A stretch of DNA of 64,000 nt from Paramecium octaurelia (Eukaryota; Ciliophora; Oligohymenophorea; Peniculida; Parameciidae). The notes under the pieces were generated by a model, which was given only the letters and a program-made list of their open reading frames with translations, had not been told where the DNA came from and made no database searches. The DNA lies in the NCBI GenBank assembly GCA_905182995.1, contig CAJJDP010000050.1, positions 190,877 through 254,876 on the forward strand, written 5' to 3'. Made by a program: the position numbers and the translations under genes. This document shows, in pieces, positions 13,372 to 24,959 of the stretch; within the stretch, counting starts at the first letter, position 1; the number at the start of each line of letters is the position of its first letter.

Positions 13372-16140
13372 ATGGATCTAAAGGATGAAAATTACAATGC
13401 ATCACTCACCTAAATTGAGTTGAGTGTTGAGGCACTTACCAATATTCTTTATTATTAAGAATTTTTTAAAAGAATATCAAGGTTTTTAAGTTTAAAGGAT
13501 GTGTTAAATCTTGGATAAACTTGTCGTATTTTAAATGAAATCGTTGAGGTTTAATATGAATAATTTATACGTAGAAACATTAAGAATTCTTTGGAGAGAT
13601 CTATTATAAATTATTTCTTAATGAATAACTTGAAATGGCTTTGGATTTAAACTACCCAGATATACAGTGTAGATAATAGATTAGGTTATCGAACTTTGAC
13701 AATTCTTGCATCAATTGGAAGAGTTAACTGTCAAAAATGATTTTAACAAAGTAAGTTAGACTTAAAATTATAATAGATAAACTTTGAAATTTCCATTTAT
13801 CCTATGCGATGTTGTGTTTCCCAAGCCCATCTTAACGAGAGAAACAATAGGAATCCATTGCGAATCCGAGTTTCAAATCATGTTAGCGTAACGCTTAGAA
13901 CTGGAACAAAAAGGGTTTGACAAGCTATTTGACTATTAATTTATTTAGAATGAAGTAATTTTATAATCTTATCGAAACCTGTAGTTGATGAATGAACTAA
14001 AGCAAAATAAATGCTAAATTTTGACACAAATGCAGGCTAAGTTATAACACAATGAAAAACTTAAAAGTTAATTTTTAGAGTATCGATGGAGTTTGTAGGA
14101 TGAATAGTGTGAATTTAAACAATTCAACTTCCAAAAGATAGACATAGTCGAATAAGATCATGAAGGAAAGGTGGAACCAATCGGAGAAGAATAGATTTGC
14201 ATCTTTAATTTAATGAAAGAATTTTATACTTCTGTGGAGTGTTATTTGGAAGGGTTATAGAAGTATTTTAGTGTATTTATAAATGTTAATACTATCAACA
14301 GTATTGATTTGCTTTGTGAATATGTAATGTATTGGCAAGCTTATAGCAACGCCATCATGGATTTGTCAACATTAATCTATCCCTTCGAGAACATCATTAA
14401 TGAGTTACATCAAAACTTATTCCCAAAGTACCCCTAATATCCAAAATTTTCAGTTTGGAGAGTAATGACGAAATTGTGGATAAAACATGTAAACTTCAAA
14501 TTAATCAAAAGATAATTCGAAATCAATAATTCTAAACTATATTACTAGAATGTTTTATTCGTCTGCTCTCTGCTTAAAGACAACAAATGTTCAAAAAAGA
14601 ATTTGAATAAGGAGTTAATGACGATCTAGAAAATGCTCAATCTTTTTAAATTACTTACGAAATATATGATAATTTCCTACTTAAATAAAAGAATAGTTGC
14701 AAAGATCAATTTTAAATTGATACTACTCATTAAGTTTATACTGAAGTTGTAGATTTATTAAGAAGCTTTTGTCGATGTGTCTAGGACATATCTATTAGTG
14801 AGGTCAATCATAATGATTAACTTAGGTATCCGTACATTGGGTAGGTCACAAAGACTGTTGTTATGAGGAATTTTATGAATAGTTGAGTGAGAAGGTATAA
14901 TATGAATCCAGTTTTTATTATGATGAGAGCAGATAAGTATTTGGATCAAATATTATTTCATTTATGGAGTTTATCAAATTTGATAAGGAGTAAATTCATA
15001 ATTATGTAAATCTAGATTCTTATAGTAAATTTTGCCTGAACCTCTAATATTCAAAATAGAGAATCTTCAGAGAGAACATATCTATACTTCCTTGTATTAC
15101 TTTTTAGAAGTTTCTTATCTTTAGAAATTTGTGTAGACCAACAAGGATCAAATCATGTTGATTTACCAAAATTCTAAGCCTAAGTCTCCTAAATAAGAGC
15201 GGAATTCAAATACATCCTCTTAAAATAATGAACATCTTGAAACTCAAGGTGATTCTAATTTAAATGATGCTTAAAAATTCTTTAATTTGTGTTTGGAAAA
15301 CAGCAATTTAGATTTAGAGGAGCTTTTAATTAAAGAGAAAAGCAAAAATCAATCAGACCCATTGTCAGAAATCATCAAAGTTGCACTTTCTTAGATGAAT
15401 CTTGATTCATTATAGAATTTAGATAATATTGATCAATTTGAATCCTAAAAAGATTTATTTGATTTTAGTAGGACTCATAAAATACACAGATCGTTTTCAA
15501 ATACTAGATGTAAGACATTTCCAAATAATATATATTTAAGTGGATGCAGAACAAACGGAAGTCCCTGAAGAAGTGATCAAGGCAGCAAAACAGTTTCTAT
15601 TAATTGATGCTCAATTTTCTAAACTCTATCTCGTTTTCACTGAATATTCCAATTACTATGATAAAATGTTGATCTAAGTTATTACAAAAGACAGAGATGT
15701 TGAATTAATAAACAATGACAGAAAAGTGCCTAGAGTAAGTGGATTAAACATATCATTAGATCCTACCTGAATATCTGTAAAGCTTTTATTATGTTTCTAA
15801 CTACTTGACTTATTCTGTACTCGAGGAAAATATTGTGGAAGATCAAGAAGATGAATTTGAAGATTTAGATTAACCTCCAAATCTCTCAAAAGACCCATCC
15901 AAATTGAAAAGTATAAGTTATAATAAATAGAAAATTCTGTTCAATTTGAGTATTATTACTCGGAAGGAGAAGATGATCATAGCTAAAGCAACGGAGCTTG
16001 ATTAACAGTAGTTTAAATTAATAGGAATGATAATATAATATTAATTTAATTCTGATTATTACATTTTCCTCATATAAAAATAATAGATCTTAAATGCATT
16101 TTTATGCTAAATATTAATCATATTAATGTATCTGATTTGA
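13372..16140 (+). CDS. Large F-box protein, possibly with cullin-like helices
   Basis: 878 residues if five introns are removed: 13730-13751 (22 nt, AAG end), 14826-14844 (19 nt), 15025-15059 (35), 15510-15540 (31, AAG end) and 15735-15759 (25). The N-terminus holds an F-box (FFKRISRFLSLKDVLNLGQT then CRILNEI), which would bind Skp1 in an SCF ubiquitin ligase. The long middle is helical; around residues 470-600 it has a pattern resembling a cullin repeat (FYEQLSEKV, FYYDESRQVF, FDKEQIHNYVNLDSY). The end is acidic. The first and fourth introns are the least certain. The stop lies 23 bp past the stop of the next, minus-strand gene, so the 3' ends may overlap. Confidence 0.55.
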
Positions 16141-17056
16141 TCTTTCCCTCCAAAACCATCTCTGCCATGTCTCCTTGAATATCTTCTACATATTATTTTG
16201 ATGTATTTATGATCTTCCCATTCATCACGGCAATCAAAATCTATTGAAAATAGCTACTAAATTATTGTTACTTCTGCATTAACGTAATTAGGATTTGATG
16301 GGAATACTAGGAAGTTGTTTTGATTTAGGTAATATTTAACGAAAGACCATCTCCATTTTTTGGACATTTCCTTTTTCTGAGGCCATTGCTCTGGAAACAG
16401 ATTCCCCTTCAAAGGTCTCTTGTCATCCCCCCCCAAAGTCTTCAGATTTGTAACATAAAATATTTGAGTCACATTTTGTTCTTTTACTTTTCTCTAGTTT
16501 ATACATTGAGATTTAATTGCTTACCCAAAATTTCTTCTCAAATACTACTTCCACAGTTTGACCATCCTTATGTAAATAGACTTCAGATACGACATATCTC
16601 AAGTATTTGAATTTCTTGAACCATCTCAAAAAGACTATTATAGTTTCTTGAAATTAGCTTACGCCAAAACTCGACTGTAAACATCATTGGCAATGCTGCA
16701 GGAAATGTTGAATAGACTAAGATCTAAATATTAAGTCTTACAAGGATTATGCTTGATCACATTTCCAACCAATACCATGGGGAATAAATACGCCCAATAT
16801 TATAATTGATAAGTCCAAAGCTGAATGATATAGAGAGATTATGAATACCAGAGGCTTGTAATAGTAGAGTAATGATTTGTTCGATGAATCAAATTTGATT
16901 TTCTATTATGGATTATAAGTTAATGTTCTAACTAAATATAATCTTTTATAAAAACTTGTAGTCTATCACAGTATTCTAAGGTTTTATTGTGTAAGATTCA
17001 ACTTTGCAAAATGAATAGACGCCCTTATACTATTGCGTGAATCTTCTCAAGACCAT
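16118..17056 (-). CDS. Putative organellar two-segment membrane protein
   Basis: 262 codons with five introns: 16932-16969 (38 nt, least certain), 16717-16741, 16635-16662, 16494-16524 and 16241-16271. The start MVLRRFTQQYKG is basic and would suit mitochondrial import. Two hydrophobic stretches (YWAYLFPMVLVGNVI and FPAALPMMFTVEFW) are followed by a beta-rich, charged C-terminal half (VYLHKDGQTVEVVF). The layout recalls small mitochondrial TMEM186/TMEM223-type assembly proteins, but I cannot confirm the family. It converges on the F-box gene. Confidence 0.5.
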
Positions 17057-17123
17057 TGATAAATTTTTAAAAATGTTAATATTTTTATTCTCAATTACGA
17101 GAGAGGAATAATAAGTTAGTCAA

Positions 17124-17556
17124 TCAATTTTTTTATTTTTTGCTCATATCTCCAATATTACTTTTGACAATCTGGAGCAGAGATTTAGTAGAATCAGCAA
17201 TTGTTGCAAATGCCGACTCTGCTTCTTTCAGGGTCCTGTCACATTTTTCATACTTTTGTCTCTTGACCGCAACCGATCTATTTAGTTGTTGCAATCTCTG
17301 ATTCAAGATTTACAAGTCCTCCAAAATCTAGGCTTTTTCTTCCTCCTTCTCATTGAGCGTATTATCCAGGATCAGATATCTAAAAATGAAAAAATTCAAA
17401 TTATATATATAATTACTATTGCTTCAAGGCTTTGAGAATATTGTTTATTTGCGATTCATCCTCAGAGATTGTTTCCTCTTGTTCTGGATGATGGTATTTG
17501 GTTTTGTAGGGAGTGCTTTGGGCTGAAGACTTAGCACCTGAGGGTTGAGTGAACAT
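17124..17556 (-). CDS. SSNA1/NA14 (DIP13) homologue, centriole/basal-body coiled coil
   Basis: 131 residues with one 37-nt intron (17380-17416). After a Ser/Thr/Pro-rich head comes a single coiled coil whose second half matches SSNA1/NA14/DIP13 well: RLQQLNRSVAVKRQKYEKCD, RTLKEAESAFATIADST, KSLLQIVKSNIGDMSKK. SSNA1 forms fibres on microtubules and sits at centrioles, basal bodies and axonemes. The length is close to the family's usual 110-130 residues. An AG just before the ATG may be chance; no upstream coding exon is evident. Confidence 0.78.
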
Positions 17557-17748
17557 CTAAAAATTAAATTAATTGTTAATTTGAAAATAAAACTAATATG
17601 AGAAATATTAATTATAACAATAAAAATGAACACTAGATAAATGTAGAATGTAAATCAAAAGGTTATTTTAAAAAGAATTGAAATTTTAACAATCCTAGAA
17701 TTTACTATAAATTGGATACTTTGCATTATGTAGGAATATTGGGTGCAT

Positions 17749-18350
17749 TCATGGTTCTTCTCTATAACTGTATAGTAATGTATTAAATATCATAGATATT
17801 TACTTATCTCATTTTAAACATACTTGAAATTCACATCCTGGGGTACTCTAAATAAATAATTCCCCTCCATCTCCTCTTACTGTAATTATCCTTTCTAAAC
17901 TAATAGATGCATTTCCTTTTTACTTACTTTACTGATAATCACCATTATAGTTTATGGGATACAATTTAAATTAATTCTGCTTTTCTTTTAAATTCCAATA
18001 GTTTTCCTAAAAACAAGACTCAGATCATTGGCATTGACAGGACACTCCGATCGCTAATAACACATATAGCTTGATACATCACATGCCTAATGATTATATT
18101 TGTTGTTTTTTATCATTTGTATCATTCAAATTTAGCCATCTTTTAAAATCGAATATATGGTGAATTACAAGATTATATTAGTTTTGCAAGAATTTACCTA
18201 TTTTTTAATATTCAAAAATTCCTTCTCATAAAAATAGACTAACGAATTATCTATTACATATGAGCTTATTTATTTGAATCACAAGTTAAATCTGATACTA
18301 AAAAGGAAACATGCGTGTTAGACAGAAATGAAATAATAACATAATTTGAT
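17749..18350 (-). pseudogene. Frame-disrupted ORF, cysteine-containing, possible pseudogene
   Basis: Coding-like segments appear in all three frames of the minus strand: a signal-like start (MLLFHF), DLTCDSNKQAHMQQ, FDFKRWLNLNDTNDKKQQ, ACDVSSYMCYQRSECP, ENYWNLKEKQNQF, and ERIITVRGDGGELF near the 3' end (TGA 17749). I could place some 20-30 nt introns, but no set joins all segments without TGA codons. It is either a multi-intron gene with unusual splice sites or a decaying gene. No family was recognised. Confidence 0.35.
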
Positions 18351-18380
18351 TTATTTGATATTTTCTCATGTTCTTGTATT

Positions 18381-20670
18381 TCAAGCTGGACACCCACTGC
18401 TACTAGTTGTCATCGCACATAGTAACCATGCTGACTTATCGTAAACGCCGGCAAACACTAACGAAAAAATTGCACTTAGTTTAATGAGAATATTTAAAGA
18501 TGGGCCTGAAGTATCTTTTAAAGGATCTCCAACAGTGTCACCTATAACTGCTGCTTTGTGTTCATCAGTTCCTTTGCCTTTGATAATATCATCTAAAGTC
18601 TATACTAAAAATTACCAATTTCACAAAGATCAGCCTCTATGTACTTCTTGGCATTATCCCAGGCTCCTCCTGAATTGGCTGATGATGTGGCCATGCATAC
18701 TCCAGAAACCAAAATACCTGGTAATAATCCAGCTACAGCAGTGGGACCAAGGAATAATCCCAAAGCCAAAGGTACTAAAATTACAAGTAATCCTGGGGCA
18801 AACATCTCTTAAAGAGAAGATTTGGTTGATATTGCTATGCATCTGTCATAATCTGGTTTCTCTCTTCCATCTCTTATTCCTGGTCTTTCTGCTAATTGCT
18901 TTCGTACTTCTTCAACCATTTCGAATGCAGCCCTTCCAACAGATTTCAGTGTAAAGGCAGAAAACCAATAGGGAATCATAGCTCCAATTAAGAGTCCTAA
19001 AAATACTAATGGAGAATTGACTCCTAAATCTGTTAATGGATGTTTATTGAGAGAGTTAGACGCTCTTGTGATAAAAGCTCCATACAAAGAGAAAGCCACC
19101 AATGCAGCTGATCCAATAGCAAATCCCTTTCCAATGGCAGCAGTGCAATTACCAGCAGCATCAAGTTGATCTGTTCTGTGTCTAACATCCTATGGATATC
19201 CAACCATTTCTGCAATACCTCCAGCATTATCAGAGACAGGACCATATGCATCAATTGCCAATCCAATAGTTAAAGTAGAGAGCATTCCTAAAGCACTTAA
19301 GGCAACTCCAAACATTGACAAAAGAGAATATGAAATGAAGGCAGTAAATGCTAGCAAGAATACTGGAATAATAGTAGAGAGATTTCCCAAGGCAATTCCA
19401 TAAATAATATTGGTAGCTGCTCCAGTACCACATGCTTAAGCTACTTCTTGCACTGGTCTATAGGAATGTGAGGTGTAATATTCAGTGACAAATCCGATGA
19501 TGCAACCACTAATGAGCCCAACAACAGTACAAAGCCATGCATGAATGGGTTGTCTATCTACTGGTGCCAATCCAAAGATTCTCTCTGGTAAAGTTAGATA
19601 TGCAACATAATAAAGAGCAGGTAGCATTAAAAGAGTGGATAGAATCAACTAAAATTTCAAGGCGTTTGAAACTTAATCAAAACTTTCCTTTTCACCAACA
19701 AATGCAAAGATTGAAACTATAAAACAACTATAAATATGGTTGAATTAATTACACAATAATTCCTGCTGCTGAAACCAATAATGGGTAATAAAATGTAGTT
19801 GGATGATAATAAAAAGATGGGGATACACTACATACTACCAGAGCAGCACAAGTAGCCTCTGCAAAGGATCCAAATAAGTCTGCACCCATACCTGCAATAT
19901 CTCCAACATTGTCTCCTACATTATCTGCTATGGTTGCAGGATTATTTGGACTGTCTTCTTTGAAATCATTTTCCACTTTTCCAACTAGATCTGCTCCTAC
20001 ATCTGCTGCTTTTGTATAGATTCCTCCTCCAACTCTACCAAATAACGCTATGACTGATCCTCCTAATCCATATCCTGCTATTGCTTCAAACAATTGTTAA
20101 AAGTCTCTATAATCCTTTATAAACCAATTTATGTAGATTCCCAACAGAATTGTTAAACTGAGTAATGCAAAACTTACCAATGCAAAACCCATTACACATC
20201 CTGCCCTATATGCCACTGCAAATGCATCTGTCATCTTTGTCTATGCGCAGTAGGCACAACGATAGTTAGAGAAAGTAGCTACTCTCATTCCAATAAATCC
20301 TATTGTTTATGTTAATATCTGAACCTGATATGATCGAAGTGAGTGCTCCTACTAAAAAGGCCACAGTAGTCCAAGCTTATCCGAGGACTGGCTCAACGAT
20401 GAAGAATATTAACAATGCTAATAATATAATTACAACTCCAATGTATCTATATTCTGCAGCCAAAAATGCAGCTGCTCCACTTTCAATGTGAGATGCTATT
20501 TCTAACAGGAGTTAAGAATGGTGATCTTAATAATCATCCTGGAAATTATTATATTAATTGGGAGTGCCAATCTTTATTCGGTTAAGCTTGTATGCGTTAT
20601 AGACTGCCCACAGTAATCCAATACCTGTTGATACTAGAATTAAGATGTTTGATAACTCAAACGATATCAT
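18381..20670 (-). CDS. Vacuolar-type H+-translocating inorganic pyrophosphatase, type I
   Basis: 738 residues, three introns: 20300-20324, 19728-19752 and 18593-18615. It hydrolyses pyrophosphate to pump protons into acidocalcisomes or vacuoles. Family signatures: [11 protein letters not shown] substrate loop, [18 protein letters not shown] acidic motif, and the C-terminal [20 protein letters not shown] loop. About 15 membrane segments are visible. The K+-site region reads [10 protein letters not shown]: Ala-Ala-Ile indicates a K+-dependent (type I) enzyme, with Cys where Thr is usual. Length is normal for the family. It is convergent or co-oriented with no functional neighbour. Confidence 0.95.
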
Positions 20671-20708
20671 TTTATTTAAATAAATTTAATTTGTTATACT
20701 TATTAATT

Positions 20709-21236
20709 ATGTAGTAATCTAAACATCAACATCAGACTCAATCACTACGAAGATGTGGACTTCACGCAGTAAACAATTTCCTTTAAACAAAAAATTACAC
20801 TTGTAATGAATTCGATAGGGTGGCAGAAGAGATGAAAAGAGAAACTAACAATTCGCACTACACATACTTTTTAGGAAATTATGATTTAAATGTTATCGAG
20901 CGGGTTTTACTCAAAGAATCGTATGAGTTATAATGGATTAGATAGAACCAAATAATTAATGAAGAACTAATTGCTGACGAATCGGTTGATGGACTTTTAA
21001 TTAATAAAATCAAAGAAATATCATTTATTGAGAGATTATGTTAGTGGGAACCCAGACATTGGGTTTGTATTCGAAAAAGCAGAAATGCTGACAATACTTT
21101 CGAATTCTATTACCATGATTCATAATTGAAAGACGCTTAACTGCATTAGACCAAAGAGTTGATTATGTTATTGTAAGAATTGTAGAAGAATAAAGATAAT
21201 CACCTTCTATTAGTAAAGAAAATCCAGCTTCAATGA
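20709..21236 (+). CDS. Small Josephin-domain deubiquitinase
   Basis: 175 residues, no intron. The catalytic Cys lies in RCGLHAVNNFL (residues about 17-27), preceded by a Gln-rich head; the catalytic His is in PRHWVCIRKS and the third acidic position follows in FYYHDSQLKDA. This is the Josephin (MJD/JOSD) cysteine-protease pattern, removing ubiquitin from proteins. With no UIM or other domain it resembles JOSD1/JOSD2 in size. It starts 38 bp upstream-to-upstream from the pyrophosphatase gene, so the two share a tiny divergent promoter. Confidence 0.88.
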
Positions 21237-21291
21237 TTCATATAATTTATTAAATAAAATTAGAAATCTTACAATCTATAATTTTTGATAT

Positions 21292-21972
21292 TCATTAGAA
21301 TTGTTAGAAATCATTTATTTTCTCTACATTCTATTAAATACCTTTTGATTTCTAAATAATAAGCTCAAATTAATTCTATAATTTTTTGTTCATCCGTTCC
21401 AACATCATCTCAAAGCATTCTTAATACAACTAGTAATTTTTAGCCTTGTGCTCGTTAGATTGCTTTTGATAATTGGCTACAAACTTTGCCAATTAATTCT
21501 AGTAATATTGCATTATATGTGGAATTGTGAGATCCTCATCCTTAACTTCGAAAATAGACTGCTAAATTTCTTGTTCTTCTTTGTATCCCCTCAGTTTTTC
21601 CTTGATCTGATGAAGACTCTCCTAATAGATGTTTGATTTGTCGCTACTCTATTTTTAAGTGGATACAATATACGATTTGTCTTTTGAGAATATAAACGGA
21701 AGCATCAATGTTTGCATTCTGAACTTCTAAGACAAGTTCGATGTTTTTGGTTTGACAGAGATTTTCTATAGTAATGGATAATATATATTACTAGCACTCT
21801 GCAATGAGTCTTCATCCACAATGAAGACAGGATTACTATCATCATCATCCTTATAGATGAGTTGGTACATTGTGTGTAATTCATAAGGAAATGTGGCTTC
21901 GATTATTTCAATCAAACTATTGAAATCAATATAGCCAACTTTAATTTCTTATCCCTTAAAATTGATTAACAT
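21292..21972 (-). CDS. Hypothetical protein with PB1-like N-terminus
   Basis: 226 residues, no intron. The first 70 residues (MLINFKGQEIKVGYIDF, LIEIIEATFPYELHTMYQL, IYKDDDDSNPVFIVDEDSL) read like a PB1 domain: a basic start, then an acidic OPCA-like stretch, used for heterotypic protein pairing. The rest is helical and Gln/Lys rich, with a possible coiled coil near the end. I cannot name the family. It diverges from the next gene with 12 bp between starts. Confidence 0.6.
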
Positions 21973-21984
21973 AATTTAATTAAA

Positions 21985-22755
21985 ATGGATGATGACAGAC
22001 CAAAAACATCTTCGTTTTCGTTCTCCAGGTTTGGTCGTAGGTTGGATTAGAGAAAGACTACTGGAACTAGATTTTATCCTTAAAATGTCGTTACGATTCC
22101 TCCTATTAAATTGGAAAAGAAATAAACTCAAAAAGGAGATTGGCTATTCAGAAGAATAGATAGATCGCAAGGATCCATCTATTCATAACAGTAATAAGCA
22201 ACCTAAGCAGAAAGAGATTACAAACCTCATTTTGATATTATAGAGAAACATATTCCAACAATAAGTTTTGAAAAGCAAACAAAGAGGAGATCTATGAGTC
22301 TATCGAGCAATTAATAGGATATATCGAATGTTTAGATTCCTCCTCCAAAAGTAAAGATGATGATTCCATTTGAAAAATAAGAAGGAAGAAAGGATGTGTA
22401 AAGGGATACAGTTGATAAATTTTATTAGCCAATGGATTTAGCAAAAACAAACAATGCTCATTCTTTTGAATCCTATTCAGCAAGGAAACCATTGGTGGAG
22501 AAGGATGCTATGCCCGATTATGAGATTTAGAAGAGTTTCAATTACATAAAATCTAGAAGGTCTACAGCTGTTGATTTTGGGAAGTCATCTTATTAAAAGG
22601 AGCACTTGCCTATAACATCCTTGTTAGATTATGATGTCAAATTAAATAAGAAAATCAGAACAATCTTGTTTCATAAGCAAATACCCAGGGAGAAAAAACC
22701 ATAGAATGAAATGTTTAATAAACTGTTTCAGCGTTTAAAAGCCAGGGTTAATTGA
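21985..22755 (+). CDS. Hypothetical basic, Gln/Ser-rich protein
   Basis: 256 residues in one open frame from ATG 21985 to TGA 22753-22755. It is rich in Arg, Lys, Gln and Ser, with short aromatic/Pro motifs (GTRFYPQN, VVTIPPIKLEKK, FYQPMDLAK, SLLDYDVKLNKKIR). No folded domain is evident. The composition is common in ciliate cytoskeleton-associated proteins, but this is only an impression. Confidence 0.6.
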
Positions 22756-22956
22756 TTTAATTTAAATTTTTACTATCCTTTTTGAATGAACAATCAGAAC
22801 TAGTGGATTTATGTATTTAATACATTCCTCCTCCAGAATTGGTTGTTTTTTATAATAATTATTTTAATGAATTCCGGATACATGTTCGATTTATATTATA
22901 AATTTATTCAGTATTTATAGTTACGCACTAACTCAAAAAATGACTCATTAATATAA

Positions 22957-24150
22957 ATGAGTGAAAAGAAAGCAGGAGGAGGACTCCAAGGAGTAGTTGC
23001 TGGATAATCTGCTATTTCCACAGTAGGAGTAGGTGGCATTGGGTTAAATTACAGAGGTTATGATATTAATGTAAGTTATGAGTTTAGAACTTTTTAGGAT
23101 CTTGCATACAAATGTAGTTTCGAAGAAGTCACTTATTTGTTATTGAAGGGTCATTTGCCTAATCAGCAATAACTGAATGAGTTGAAAACTCTTATTTGGC
23201 AGAAGAGATAAATCCCATGCAAATTGAAATAGATTTTGGAGACCTTACCCAAAGAGTCTCATCCCATGGATATTATGAGAACAGTGGCATCTATTGTAGG
23301 TATTTTGGAACCAGAAACAAAACCTGGTCAGGAATACGAAATAAGCATCAGGTTGATTTCCTTATTTGGCCCCGCCTTATTGTATTGGCATCATTACAGC
23401 AATTCCGGAATCAAAATAAATGAGAATACAGGAAAGGATTCAATTGCTGAAAACTTCCTTAAATTATACCATTTGAAGAGTGAGATAGACCCTTTGGTTG
23501 TCAAGACTTTTGATGTTTCATTAATATTATATGCAGAACATGATTTTGCTGCGTCTACTTTTGCTGCTCGTGTTACTGTAAGTACACTATCTGATTTCTA
23601 TTCTGGAATCACAACTGCTATTGGAACTTTGAGAGGACCTCTTCATGGAGGAGCCAATGAAGCCGCTATGCAATACTTGGAACCTCTAAGAAGCATACCA
23701 TAGGCAGATCAATTCTTGAATAGCAGATATCAAAGTAAATAATTGATTATGGGTTTTGGACATCGAGTATATAAGAAGGAGGATCCAAGATCTCCAATCA
23801 TTAAAGATTTTTCATTATAATTAAGTAAGACAGCTAGTGGAGATCCAACCTTATTGGCTGTTTCATAACACATTGAGAAGAGAATGATTGAGGAGAAGAA
23901 GATTTATCCTAATCTTGACTTTTACAGTGCCAGTGCTTATAAACAATGCGGGTATGATATAATTTGAAAATTTAGAGTGCCAACTCCCATGTTCACAGCA
24001 ATCTTTGTGATTTCTAGAATGACAGGCTGGGGAGGACATATCATAGAGTAAAGAAGCAATAACAAATTGATGAGACCTGTTTCAGATTACACTGGACCTG
24101 CTAAGAAATAATTTGTACCAATAGAAATGAGAAATAATGCCAATTTATGA
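22957..24150 (+). CDS. Citrate synthase family enzyme, closest in motif to 2-methylcitrate synthase
   Basis: 380 residues with two introns: 23071-23097 (27 nt, no in-frame TGA) and 23952-23975 (24 nt, with in-frame TGA). It condenses oxaloacetate with acetyl- or propionyl-CoA. Active-site regions are intact: [12 protein letters not shown] (His), GFGHRVYKKEDPRS (His) and LDFYSASAY (Asp). The C-terminal CGVPTPMFTAIFVISRMTGW and the HIIEQRSNNKLMRP motif are closer to bacterial-type PrpC/methylcitrate synthases than to mitochondrial type-I citrate synthase. No obvious long targeting peptide (MSEKKAGGGLQ). The 3' 580 bp is repeated at 24959-25538. Confidence 0.88.
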
Positions 24151-24183
24151 TAATGTATTATTAAAATAAATATAATAATATTA

Positions 24184-24525
24184 ATGTCTAAGTAGGACAA
24201 TTAAATTGTTAATCCATCAGGGTGTTTCATATTTCTGTAAGCTAAAAAGATGATAGACCCTGTTGATGATGAATAGTATAGTGCGATCCAAAAGACATTC
24301 TTCTCAACTTCGATCACTGTAGGATTATTTTCATTTTTATGGGCAAGATTTTACGAATTAGGAAAATATAAATTTATGATTCCAAATAGAATGATGTTCT
24401 ATGTTGTAGCAGTCGGTGCTCCATCTATTGCACATGCATTTTATAGGACGAATGAGCTTACTGGTTTTATTAGTCAGATGGACCAGAAATATTATGAGTA
24501 ATATTAAGCATTGAGTTAAAAATGA
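24184..24525 (+). CDS. Small two-segment membrane protein (first copy)
   Basis: 113 residues, no intron. Two hydrophobic stretches are visible: TFFSTSITVGLFSFLWARF and MMFYVVAVGAPSIAHAFY, joined by a short basic loop, with a charged tail ending in Gln-rich residues. I do not recognise the family. It is repeated exactly at 25572-25913 because of the duplication described here; the organism probably has one copy. Confidence 0.65.
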
Positions 24526-24550
24526 ATGTTTGTATTGATTTTATAAATAT

Positions 24551-24957
24551 ATGATAAAAATTGATTTAATTGTTATTGGTAATCTAGGTATTTGATATAT
24601 ACAAGATGATTAGGGTCTGGTAAGACAAGTTTAATACAAAGATTCATTGACTGTAAGAATTATCCTATAATTCAGAGGATGCTCCATTTTAGCATAATTA
24701 TCTTCCAACACTTGGCTTAAATCTAGTCAAGAAGGAATTCGACCATCAAGGACAACAAATCAAATTATGCATATGGGATACAGCTGGATAGGATAAATAT
24801 TTTAGTCTCACAAAAAGTAGGTTTATGTTGTAAACATGAAGGTTATTTTTAAAGAGCTGACGGAGTCATTATGGTATTTGACATTGCAGATAAAGACAGT
24901 TTCAATCGTATTAGTGATTATTGGATTAAACAAGTCTAAGAATGTTCGAAAGCAAAT
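24551..24957 (+). pseudogene. Truncated Rab GTPase (assembly copy)
   Basis: Identical to the first 407 bp of the Rab gene at 25939, cut at the N at 24958 in the middle of the SKAN segment. It lacks the G4 and G5 motifs and the C-terminus. This is probably not a biological pseudogene but the end of a contig. Confidence 0.85.
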
Positions 24958-24958
24958 N
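24958..24958. other. Single-N assembly junction
   Basis: The only ambiguous base in the window. Sequence left of it ends inside the Rab gene; sequence right of it restarts inside the citrate synthase gene. It marks a contig join of arbitrary length. Confidence 0.95.
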
Positions 24959-24959
24959 T

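Larger units (their letters stand above)
23571..24957. repeat. First copy of an exact 1387-bp duplication
   Basis: Identical by eye to 24959-26345, at a constant offset of 1388. It contains the 3' part of the citrate synthase gene, the small membrane-protein gene and the 5' part of the Rab gene, and stops mid-codon at the single N. It is best explained as two overlapping contig ends joined without merging. Confidence 0.95.

Noticed and set aside
17749..18350. Retained internal eliminated sequences (IES) as the cause of frame breaks.
   Set aside because: TA dinucleotides are everywhere in this AT-rich DNA and removing TA-bounded segments did not restore one frame; not supportable from sequence alone.
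18484..18954. A 156-codon plus-strand ORF.
   Set aside because: It is antisense to the conserved H+-pyrophosphatase and has no domain.
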